A stretch of DNA of 64,000 nt from an uncultured bacterium (GTDB taxonomy: Bacteria > Vulcanimicrobiota > Xenobia > Xenobiales > Xenobiaceae). The DNA is taken from the NCBI GenBank assembly GCA_934621605.1, contig CAKTUZ010000014.1, positions 12,103 through 76,102 on the forward strand. Direction: 5' to 3'. The position numbers and the translations under genes were made by a program. Under the pieces are notes generated by a model. That model did no database searches. It was not told the origin of the DNA and saw nothing but the letters and a program-made list of their open reading frames with translations. Below are positions 26,373 to 34,384 of the stretch, piece by piece (the first letter of the stretch is position 1; each line of letters opens with the position of its first letter).

Positions 26373-27953
26373 CTACTTGGCTTTTCTGGCCGCTTCGGCG
26401 GCTTGTTGGTAGGCTTCGTCGTGGAGCACGACTTCTTTCTCGCGTTCGCGTCCGTAAGTTTCGGTGATCTCTTTTAAGCGCCATTCAATATGGGGAGTGA
26501 GCATCTCGCGACGGAAACGCCAGCTCCAATTGCCTCTGGCTTTGCCGGGATAGTTCATACGGGCTTCTTTGCCTAAACTGAGCAAATCTTGAGCCGGTAC
26601 TATCGCTATTTTAGCTACGGAAGCGAAAATGCCGCGAATCATTGTCCAAGCTACATCCCAACCGTCGGTAGAGAAGTAACGGCGCAAATAATCCTTTTCC
26701 TTTTCGGAAGCATCGTTTTCGTACCAGCCACGAGAAGTGTTATTGTCGTGGGTGCCTGTATAAGCAAGGCAATTGGATGTGTAATTGTGAGGTAAATATT
26801 CGCCTTGAGCGCCGCCTCCGAAAGCAAATTGCAAAATTTTCATACCGGGGAAGGCAAAACCGTCGCGCAGAGCCACCACATCTTCGGTGATAACCCCTAA
26901 ATCTTCAGCTATGATAGGCAAATCTTTCCCTAAAGCTTTCTGAACAGCTTTAAAGAAGTCGGCGCCGGGCCCTTTAATCCACTTGCCATTTTTAGCTGTT
27001 TTTTCGCCAAAGGGCACAGACCAATAAGCCGCAAAGCCGCGGAAATGGTCGATACGTACATAATCCTGACGCTTTAAAGCTGCTTTCAAGCGCTCAATCC
27101 ACCAGGCATAACCGGTCTTTTTCATCTTGTCCCAATTGTAAAGAGGATTGCCCCATAACTGACCATCGACAGCAAAACCGTCCGGAGGTACGCCGGCTAC
27201 GGCTGTAGGTATTAAGTTCTTATCAAAATAGAACAGAGCGGTATTTGTCCAAGCGTCGGAAGAGTCCATAGCTACAAAAATGGGCAGATCACCGATAATT
27301 TTTATGCCTTTTTTGTTGGCATAAGTGCGCAATTTGCTCCACTGGCGGTCAAAAATCCACTGAATAAAACAAGAACTTTTAATTTCGGAAGCTAACTCTT
27401 GACGAGCTTCGCGCAGAGCTTTATCTTTGCGGAACTTAAATTCATCAGGCCATTCACTCCAAGCTTTATCGGAAAATTTCTTCTTCAAAGCATTAAAAAG
27501 GGCGTAATCATCCAGCCAATTTTTATTGTCTTTGCAGAATTTTCTATACTCTTTGGCCAGAACGCTTTCACCCTTATCGTCAAACTGGGCGGCTGCTTTA
27601 TTTAAAAGGGGCAGTTTCCATTTGTAGAGAGAACCAAAGTCTACTGCGTCGGAATTGGCATTAAATTCCGGAGAACTTATGGCTTCGATTAAAAGCTGAC
27701 GATCCATCAAGCCATCGGAAACCATATCGTCTAAACTTATTAAATAGGGATTACCCGCAAAAGTGCTACTGCTTTGATAGGGACTGTCACCGTAAGAAGT
27801 TGGGCCGAGAGGGAGAATTTGCCAAATGGTTTGCTGATTTCTGGAAAGGAAGTCAACCCATTCGTAAGCTTCAGAGCCGAACGCTCCTACTCCGTATTTC
27901 CCTGGAAGTGAGGTAGGATGGAGCAACACTCCGCTGCATCGTTCTAAACCCAT
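26373..27953 (-). CDS. malQ: 4-alpha-glucanotransferase MalQ (amylomaltase)
   Basis: MalQ transfers maltodextrin segments between alpha-1,4-glucans and releases glucose (GH77). At 526 residues it is the short, Thermus-like form. Conserved stretches are HPTSLPGKYGVGAFG near the N-terminus, GDSPYQSSSTFAGNPYLIS (about residue 55), YVRIDHFRGFAAYW with the nucleophile aspartate (about 302), IAEDLGVIT with the acid/base glutamate (about 348) and TGTHDNNTSRGW (about 400). It implies storage or uptake of glycogen or maltodextrin. The ATG start lies at the family N-terminus. The 240 bases upstream to the next gene hold only that gene's terminator. Confidence 0.97.
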   Translation of the reverse strand: MGLERCSGVLLHPTSLPGKYGVGAFGSEAYEWVDFLSRNQQTIWQILPLGPTSYGDSPYQSSSTFAGNPYLISLDDMVSDGLMDRQLLIEAISSPEFNANSDAVDFGSLYKWKLPLLNKAAAQFDDKGESVLAKEYRKFCKDNKNWLDDYALFNALKKKFSDKAWSEWPDEFKFRKDKALREARQELASEIKSSCFIQWIFDRQWSKLRTYANKKGIKIIGDLPIFVAMDSSDAWTNTALFYFDKNLIPTAVAGVPPDGFAVDGQLWGNPLYNWDKMKKTGYAWWIERLKAALKRQDYVRIDHFRGFAAYWSVPFGEKTAKNGKWIKGPGADFFKAVQKALGKDLPIIAEDLGVITEDVVALRDGFAFPGMKILQFAFGGGAQGEYLPHNYTSNCLAYTGTHDNNTSRGWYENDASEKEKDYLRRYFSTDGWDVAWTMIRGIFASVAKIAIVPAQDLLSLGKEARMNYPGKARGNWSWRFRREMLTPHIEWRLKEITETYGREREKEVVLHDEAYQQAAEAARKAK

Positions 27954-28131
27954 ATAAATAACCTCGCTGAATATACAAAATAACTTGTCTGTAATTTCAG
28001 ATTTGCTTTTTTTTGTGAAAAATATTGAAGATACAATAAAAATCCCGTTTGCTGGCTTTTTCGTTCAACGCCTAACCTTTATCGCCTGCTGAAGATAACG
28101 ATTTTTGCTGCTTTTCCAAAGGGCAAGTACC

Positions 28132-28171
28132 AAAAAAGAGTTCCCTCTCCGACAAGAAAAGGAACTCTTTT
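28132..28171 (-). terminator. Terminator of the small gene at 28193
   Basis: An 11-bp stem (28134-28144 with 28161-28171) followed on the minus strand by six T lies 22 bases past the stop. Confidence 0.88.
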
Positions 28172-28192
28172 GAGACATATTACGCGAACAAC

Positions 28193-28606
28193 CTACTTGC
28201 TGCTCAACTCTTTGGTCAGTTGACAAATCTGGACGTAAGCACCTTTCTTGTCGCACAGACCGCCTGCTGCTCCGCTGTTGCGGCAGGAAAGCTCTTCTAA
28301 GCCGAGTTTGCCGATAAAGTATTTATGCAATTCTTTCTGATCGGCTTTGGGCATACCCTCGAAAAGATCATTGACCTGATCTAAATAGCCAGGAGTGTGG
28401 GAAGAGCAAGTATGAGCAATATTGACAGCTTCAGGATACTTATTGGTAATATCTTCTACCCAGTCAAGTTGTTGGAAACCGCGCCAGCCTAAGTGCTGCA
28501 AATCCCATTTGCTGATAGCCTGGTTGGCTTCTCTCATGACTTCTCCAGACGATACTTTACCGCTGAGATTGATAGAAGTTGATCTAATGCTGCCGATAGC
28601 GTCCAT
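28193..28606 (-). CDS. Small unknown cytosolic protein
   Basis: A 137-residue protein of unknown family. GAAAGGAAT lies at a suitable distance before the ATG, and a dedicated terminator follows, so it is a real gene with its own transcript. It has a mainly helical, mixed-charge sequence with no signal peptide. Four cysteines occur, three of them in the C-terminal third (LSCRNS, GLCDKK, QICQL). Nothing in the neighbourhood (MalQ, PepT) points to its role. Confidence 0.75.
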   Translation of the reverse strand: MDAIGSIRSTSINLSGKVSSGEVMREANQAISKWDLQHLGWRGFQQLDWVEDITNKYPEAVNIAHTCSSHTPGYLDQVNDLFEGMPKADQKELHKYFIGKLGLEELSCRNSGAAGGLCDKKGAYVQICQLTKELSSK

Positions 28607-28668
28607 AATAGTATTCCTTTCGCTTTGCGATGGTAGCTTCGCCTAAAAACGCTAAAACTACCGAAATC

Positions 28669-28699
28669 AGCTGCTGTTTGCTTGGAGCAAAGAGCAGCT
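28669..28699. repeat. Long imperfect palindrome between pepT and the small gene
   Basis: AGCTGCT-G-TTTGCT pairs with AGCAAA-G-AGCAGCT across a three-base loop: 13 pairs with one mismatch. No T run follows on either strand. It lies about 63 bases upstream of the start at 28606, so it may be a leader structure or operator of that gene. Confidence 0.55.
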
Positions 28700-28792
28700 T
28701 TGTTAGGGCTTTCTCTGATTATAGCACTGTCGGTAGCATTTTTACCTATAAAAAAAACAAAAATAATGAAAAAAATGTATTAATATACACAA

Positions 28793-30028
28793 TTAACTGT
28801 TTAAGCTATGTTCATACCAAACATTTGCCAAAGAGAGTAGTACTTCTTTTGTTTGGTCGATTTCTTCAACGCTTGTCCACTCCAAGCGAGAGTGAATATT
28901 ATGTTGACCACTGGATAAATTGGGAGTAGGCAAGCCCATTTCGGTTAAACCGGAACCGTCAGTTCCGCCTCTGATAATGGTGCGTTCGGGAGTAATGCCC
29001 AATTTACGCATAGCTTCTTCGGCGTAATCTAAGGCTCTGGGCTCTTTGACTAAACCTTCGCGCATATTGCGGTATTGTTTACTTATTTTTACATTTATAG
29101 AAGCACGAGGGTTTTCGGCTGCTAAATTCTCGGCAATATTACGGAGCAATTTGGCATATTTTCCTAAAGCTTCGGTTTCAAAGTCGCGCAAAATGATCTT
29201 AATCTCGGTATGGCCTACAGAACCCTCAAAGGAATAAGGGTGTAGGAAACCTTGGCGACCGTCGGAGGTTTCGGGGGTGAGAGTCAATTTGGGCATTCTG
29301 GCAATAAAGTCGGCTCCGATAGTTAAAGCATTGACCATATGACCTTTGCCGTGAGCTGGGTGAGTATTGATACCTTCGATAGTTACGGTAGCCAAATCGG
29401 CAGAGAAAGTTTCGCAATCGATCATAGAAGTAGCGCCACCGTCTAAAGTATAGGCTACGTCGGCTTTTATACGCTCGGGATTCATATGTAAAGTTCCCAG
29501 ACCTATTTCTTCGTCGACAGAGAAAACTAAGCGAATTTCACCGTGAGGCACTTGCGGATTTTTGATTAAATATTCGGCCGCTTCAACTATGGCAGTCAAA
29601 CCAGATTTGCAATCGCTGCCCAAAAGAGTTGTTCCGTCAGTAGTAATAAGGGTATGGCCGATAACTGTATTTAATTCGGGGAACTCCTTGGGGTCGAGTT
29701 TTTGGGTAGAATCGCCGGGCAGAACCAAAACTTGACCTTGGTAGTTGGGTACAACTTGAGGTTTTATATTTTTACTGCTGACTTCTGGAGAAGTATCGAC
29801 ATGAGCCAGCCAAGCCATAACTGGAATGTTGGGGCGATTGGCGGGGATGGTAGCCGTAAGGATGCCGTACTCGTCTAAAGTGACATCTTGGCATCCCATG
29901 GCAATCAGTTCTTCTTTAAGAAGTTTATTAAACTCGATTTGCACTTCTGTAGAGGGACTGCTGGTACTATCTTCGTCGGAATGAGTATCAATAGCTGCAT
30001 AACGGCAGAAACGTTCGATTATAGCCAT
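28793..30028 (-). CDS. pepT: Peptidase T (tripeptide aminopeptidase)
   Basis: PepT removes the N-terminal residue from tripeptides in the cytosol, using two zinc ions (M20B). The 411-residue length is typical. Visible are AHVDTSPE (about residue 77, with the first zinc His and Asp), LLGSDCKSGL with the bridging aspartate, SVDEEIGLG (about 172, catalytic and zinc glutamates) and the C-terminal RGGTDGSGLTEMGLPTPNLS followed by NIHSRLEW with the last zinc histidine. The ATG begins at the family N-terminus. The gene upstream on the same strand is an unknown 477-residue protein. Confidence 0.96.
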   Translation of the reverse strand: MAIIERFCRYAAIDTHSDEDSTSSPSTEVQIEFNKLLKEELIAMGCQDVTLDEYGILTATIPANRPNIPVMAWLAHVDTSPEVSSKNIKPQVVPNYQGQVLVLPGDSTQKLDPKEFPELNTVIGHTLITTDGTTLLGSDCKSGLTAIVEAAEYLIKNPQVPHGEIRLVFSVDEEIGLGTLHMNPERIKADVAYTLDGGATSMIDCETFSADLATVTIEGINTHPAHGKGHMVNALTIGADFIARMPKLTLTPETSDGRQGFLHPYSFEGSVGHTEIKIILRDFETEALGKYAKLLRNIAENLAAENPRASINVKISKQYRNMREGLVKEPRALDYAEEAMRKLGITPERTIIRGGTDGSGLTEMGLPTPNLSSGQHNIHSRLEWTSVEEIDQTKEVLLSLANVWYEHSLNS

Positions 30029-30113
30029 TCTTGAATTTTCTATTCTCCTTTATCTTTTTTGAGGGCAGTCTGAGTTCAAACAGTCAGTTAAACTCAAAGG
30101 GCCGCTTAAATTT

Positions 30114-31547
30114 TTATTCAAAAAATTCTTCTGGTTGCAAAATCATATTGTCAGGATCGGCCTGACGGTTGGCCAATGAAGGAGCAATATTGATATTGAT
30201 GTTTTCTTTGGGGGTAATATTTACAGTATAAACCTCAAAGCAAGCACTGCGAGTTTGTTTGTGCACGGGAGGATATTGCCAACCATACACTTGCTCGCGC
30301 TTTAAGTTAGCCTTGGGCTGAGGCAAATCAACCAGACTCTGTCCTAAACAGAAGCAGGCTTCATTATTTTTTAGGTTGCGAATGGCACAATCGGCCAAAT
30401 CAACCTGGGCACTGGAATCGGGATCCATAATCGCTAAAGGAGCGATCAACATCATATTATCTTCCCAGTATAGGCCCTCGATACTCAACTTTAATTTTAG
30501 ATGGAAAGGTGGTAACTCTTCATCTACCTTAGTAGGCAGAGAACATATATTTTTAGGATCAAAATCATAAAGCCATGGATTGGGTAAAGGCAATTCTATA
30601 ACTTTGCGGATAGAAAGTCTGTTGGGAAAGTTCTCGGCTTCGAAGCGTGGAGGGTAAAAATGATAAAATTTGTTATTTAAGACTCCCAAGGGGCCGTAAA
30701 TTTCGTCTATATCGGCGCTAATAACCAGCTGTTGGGCGTCGTCAGTTCGCTCGAGATTCATGCGCACTACTGGGGGAGAAAAACTGTCTAGTAATCCTTG
30801 ATTGTTAAGTTGTTCAATCAATTGCTCCGGAGAGGATACTTCCCAAAGTAAATTGTGCAATTCGTTAAGATCGGCAAAGCGGTTCGTTTCTGATAAAAAG
30901 CGACTGGAAAGGCGCCAGCCGGTAAGGCCGCGATCCAAATACTCCAAAAACATATGGGAAGAGCCTATATTTACTTCTTGATTTAGATGATAACGTTTGG
31001 CATAAGTCCAAGTTTCGCTATGTCTGGGACAATCTACGTCAAAAGCCCAGCAGCCTGCAATAGTGCCGATAGGAATAGGAGCCATGGGATCGTCTGGCTC
31101 TTCCCAAGCCATAATATGTACGGCTTGATGATCGCCTAAAGAAGCAAAAGGATCGACCATAGTATGCAAGTAGGATAAACCGGGCCCAGCCGGTTCAAGG
31201 CGTTGGATTTCTAAACGAACCCGCCGAGCTTTAGGAGACATGGGGCCGAAAAAGAGCAAAATTCTATGCTCGGGATAGCCGGTCTCCCGAGCTCCTTCCT
31301 CTGAAAGCTCGAAGACATCTAGTAACGGTTGAGCTCTATCTAGATCATCGGTGAGCCAAGCGCGGGAAATTTGTGAGGCATTTAAATCGGGCCAAGCCTT
31401 TAGGCAAGCGTAAGTACCGATAGAATCGTAAAGAATCCAACCCAAATTAAAATTAATGGCAAAATCCTCGCAATCAGAGCCCAGGCGCACAAAAGCGCCT
31501 AACTTTTTGGCCAATTCCAGACCTTCGATTTTATCTTTGTACTTCAC
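30114..31547 (-). CDS. Unknown cytosolic protein (477 residues)
   Basis: I do not recognise this protein. It has no signal peptide or membrane segment. It is rich in Pro, Leu, Asp and aromatic residues, looks like a multi-domain beta-rich protein, and contains several Trp-bearing motifs (AWEEPDD, GWRLSSRF, YGWQYPP). The GTG start at 31547 is preceded by GGATGG at an acceptable distance. It lies upstream of pepT on the same strand with an 85-base gap, and downstream of the hopene cyclase gene region in the same direction. A role in metabolism of peptides or hopanoids cannot be inferred. Confidence 0.7.
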   Translation of the reverse strand: MKYKDKIEGLELAKKLGAFVRLGSDCEDFAINFNLGWILYDSIGTYACLKAWPDLNASQISRAWLTDDLDRAQPLLDVFELSEEGARETGYPEHRILLFFGPMSPKARRVRLEIQRLEPAGPGLSYLHTMVDPFASLGDHQAVHIMAWEEPDDPMAPIPIGTIAGCWAFDVDCPRHSETWTYAKRYHLNQEVNIGSSHMFLEYLDRGLTGWRLSSRFLSETNRFADLNELHNLLWEVSSPEQLIEQLNNQGLLDSFSPPVVRMNLERTDDAQQLVISADIDEIYGPLGVLNNKFYHFYPPRFEAENFPNRLSIRKVIELPLPNPWLYDFDPKNICSLPTKVDEELPPFHLKLKLSIEGLYWEDNMMLIAPLAIMDPDSSAQVDLADCAIRNLKNNEACFCLGQSLVDLPQPKANLKREQVYGWQYPPVHKQTRSACFEVYTVNITPKENININIAPSLANRQADPDNMILQPEEFFE

Positions 31548-31628
31548 AAATTTCCATCCTTAAATTTGGCAAAAAGAGGCGCTTTACATCTCAGTTAGTT
31601 TGGTTTATAAGCAAGCTGCCAACTTTTT

Positions 31629-33764
31629 TTAGCGTTGGTGGCTGGGGAGAGAAAAGTGCTTTAAAGCTCTACCCAGGGCCATCATGGGGAAGTAATGGCG
31701 ATACATGGCATAGCTGAGCATAAAGCCGCGGCTAAGCTCTTGGCCTTGATCTAAGACGGAACCGCTTTTTATTTCGGTGCGAGCTCCGGCGCCGTAACCG
31801 GGGAATCCTGTACCGGTATATTCTTTTTGCTCCCAGGTTCCGTCCTTTTGGTTGGCTATCAGCCAGTTTAGACCGTGTAGGATGGCTTGATCGTAGCTAT
31901 GGTCTTCCATGGCTAATAAGCCCATGAGGGCCCAGCCGGTTTGACTGGGGGTAGTTTTGCCTTGGCCTTTAAGGGAAGGATTCATATAAGTAGCGCAAGA
32001 TTCACCCCAGCCGCCGTCTTCGTGCTGTACTGAAACCAGCCAATCGGCCGCTTTTTTCACCCAAGGGCTTTGCATATCGACACCGACGCTGTTGAGAGCG
32101 GGCAAAATTAAACCTGTGCCATAAATATAGTTGACGCCCCAACGGCCAAACCAGCTGCCGTCGGTTTCTTGCTCGTTGCGCAAATATTCTACGGCTTTGC
32201 GGATCATCATGTTGTTGTGAATCTTTTGCCCGGCGGTACCGTAAGCTTCAATGACATGGGCAGTAACGTCAGCTGAAGGGGGATCGAGCACTTCACCAAA
32301 ATCGCAGAACGGTATTTGACAAACTAAATCGCAAGTGTTGTCTTTGTCGAAGGCTCCCCAAGCACCGTTGCTGGAGCGCAGGGCGTTGAGCCAGTGGAAA
32401 CCGCGCTTTAGGGCTATATCTACTTCAACGGTGTTGGCAGCTTGGTTACGGTAACGCATTAAAGCGGTCATAGCTACAGCTGCATCGTCAATATCCGGAT
32501 AACAATCATTTTCATATTCGAAGGCCCAACCGCCGGGCTCGACGCCGGGACTGTTTACTTGCCAGTCGCCTCTAGATAATATTTGTTCATCCAAAGTATA
32601 GCGCAAAGCCTTTTGAACCATTTCTTGGTGTCCGTCGGTGCCGCAATCGCTTAAAGCTACTAAGCTCAAAACCGTATCCCAAACTGGTGAAGTGCAGCAT
32701 TGCAAATAAGTGCCTTGTTCAGTTTTGAAAGCCCAAGGCTCGTTGAAGGCTTGTAAACCGGCTTTCATCACTGGGTGTTTTAATGAGTAGCCTTGAGTGT
32801 ATAAACCTACTAAGGCATAGATCCAAGGAGGCTGAATGCCTGCCCAGCAACCATCATTTTCTTGACGCTCGATAATCCACTGTTCGCAGAGCTTTAAAGC
32901 CATTTTGCGCAAGGGCTTAATAGGTGATTTTGTAGTGTAAAGGCCCAAAAGTTTGTCGGCTGCGGCAAAGAACTTACCCCAAGGAGTGGTTGCTTTGGGC
33001 AATGAGTAGTCCATTTTGTCGCGTCCCTGAGGGAAGAGCTCGTCCAAGCGTTTCTCAGCGGGTAGCTTTTTGACGGGATGATCGGCCGAAATTAGGCATA
33101 GTGACACAATGGTGGCTCGTCCCCAACTGGCAAATTTGTATAAGTTGATAGGAAACCAATTAGGTAAGAGGACAATTTCCGGCGGTAAGTTGGGGCAAGC
33201 CTCCCAGGGCCATTCTCCCAAAAGGGCCAGCCAGAAACGAGTAAATACTCTTATATGCTTTAAGCCACCTTTAGATAAAATCCATTCCCTGGCTTGACGC
33301 ATATGTGATTCTTCAGGAGAATGGCCAGCTATTCTTAAAGCTACATAACTTTCAACTGTAGCGTTAATGTCTCCCAGCTTGGAATCATAGTAGACGCTCC
33401 AAGAGCCGTCTGGACGCTGCTCACTGAGAATAGAGCTCACTACATCGTCATACTTAGGATCATCTGTAATGCCAAGGAAGTACATGGCAATAATCCACTC
33501 GGCTTCAATCGCTGAGTTCGTTTTTAAAAAGCCTGCCCAGTAACCGCGCTCGGTTTGTTCTTTCTTGAGCCAATTTACGGCTGAATTGATGGTTGTATTA
33601 AGTGATTGCGCCCAAGCATTGCGCTCTTGCTCGCTGGCAAAGGTAGCTCCTTGGGTAGCAAAAATGGGAGGCTCAGGCAGGACGACTTCCTGCGGTTGAC
33701 CTAAATTTTCGGATTTGCAATTGAACATTTTTTCAGCTGGGGAGTGCATGTGACTATCGGTCAT
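31629..33764 (-). CDS. shc: Squalene-hopene cyclase
   Basis: This enzyme cyclises squalene to hopene, the first committed step to hopanoids, at the inner membrane face. I choose ATG 33764 (711 residues) because it overlaps the stop of the preceding gene by 11 bases and the frame upstream of it has no family similarity. The acid motif DIDDAAVAM (about residue 423) is the DXDD protonation site. Several QW repeats are visible (DGSWSVYY, DGSWFGRWGV, DGGWGESC, DGTWEQKEY). The length is nearer the proteobacterial form than the 631-residue Alicyclobacillus enzyme. No squalene synthase or other hpn genes are in the window; IspG at 5 kb supplies precursors. Confidence 0.95.
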   Translation of the reverse strand: MTDSHMHSPAEKMFNCKSENLGQPQEVVLPEPPIFATQGATFASEQERNAWAQSLNTTINSAVNWLKKEQTERGYWAGFLKTNSAIEAEWIIAMYFLGITDDPKYDDVVSSILSEQRPDGSWSVYYDSKLGDINATVESYVALRIAGHSPEESHMRQAREWILSKGGLKHIRVFTRFWLALLGEWPWEACPNLPPEIVLLPNWFPINLYKFASWGRATIVSLCLISADHPVKKLPAEKRLDELFPQGRDKMDYSLPKATTPWGKFFAAADKLLGLYTTKSPIKPLRKMALKLCEQWIIERQENDGCWAGIQPPWIYALVGLYTQGYSLKHPVMKAGLQAFNEPWAFKTEQGTYLQCCTSPVWDTVLSLVALSDCGTDGHQEMVQKALRYTLDEQILSRGDWQVNSPGVEPGGWAFEYENDCYPDIDDAAVAMTALMRYRNQAANTVEVDIALKRGFHWLNALRSSNGAWGAFDKDNTCDLVCQIPFCDFGEVLDPPSADVTAHVIEAYGTAGQKIHNNMMIRKAVEYLRNEQETDGSWFGRWGVNYIYGTGLILPALNSVGVDMQSPWVKKAADWLVSVQHEDGGWGESCATYMNPSLKGQGKTTPSQTGWALMGLLAMEDHSYDQAILHGLNWLIANQKDGTWEQKEYTGTGFPGYGAGARTEIKSGSVLDQGQELSRGFMLSYAMYRHYFPMMALGRALKHFSLPSHQR

Positions 33765-34209
33765 GCTGGGAGGTCTCTCCTTGGTAATTATTGTTATTTT
33801 GAGTATCGGAATGAAGCTTGAAAAATTGCTCAGCTCGTTTTTGCTCACTGGTTTGCAATAATTTGAGACGCCCAAAAACATCGGTAACAAAGGCGATAAT
33901 AAAGACGAGACTTAGAACAAAAGCTATGTTCCATTGTCTATTATAGGCGTTTAAAGCTTCTTGCTCGGCAGGCGGAGCATTATCTGGTCGCGGTTGAAGA
34001 AATTGCGGATCGAGCGTATAGAGTAAATAAGCTACGCTAACTATGGTAATTGTCTTCAATAGGCGGGCTATGAACCAGACAGAGGTGAAACTAGGAGTAA
34101 TACCGTTCTTTTTTTCGCGGCGTATGAAATAAAAGTCGCTTACCAGCATACAAACGGCAATTACTAGCAATATTATGGGCACAATGCTGCAAACTAAGGT
34201 ATAAGCCAC
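33754..34209 (-). CDS. Small membrane protein coupled to squalene-hopene cyclase
   Basis: This 151-residue protein has three hydrophobic segments (about residues 5-25, 45-65 and 93-113) and a Gln/Asn/His-rich cytosolic tail. GCAGGTGA lies just before the GTG start at 34209. Its stop codon overlaps the cyclase start, so the two are translated together. I do not recognise it as a known hpn gene. Position suggests a membrane partner or regulator of hopanoid synthesis, which is an inference from coupling alone. Confidence 0.75.
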   Translation of the reverse strand: MAYTLVCSIVPIILLVIAVCMLVSDFYFIRREKKNGITPSFTSVWFIARLLKTITIVSVAYLLYTLDPQFLQPRPDNAPPAEQEALNAYNRQWNIAFVLSLVFIIAFVTDVFGRLKLLQTSEQKRAEQFFKLHSDTQNNNNYQGETSQHDR

Positions 34210-34384
34210 TATTCACCTGCTCACCGAAACAATTTGGGGGCAGGCAATTGACGGCAGAAACTATCCGCCGTGTCTGTAAAATCATAAAAAGCGCCCAACC
34301 CAAAGACCACTTTCTCTTCAGTTCAGTAAAAGCCTTTAGCCTAGTGGGCAAAAAGTCTGGCCGACAGTTGGTTTGCAGTCTAAG

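Noticed and set aside
34091..34351. An 86-codon minus-strand frame overlapping the membrane gene before shc
   Set aside because: It overlaps the start of the better-supported coupled gene in another frame and has no hydrophobic or family signature.
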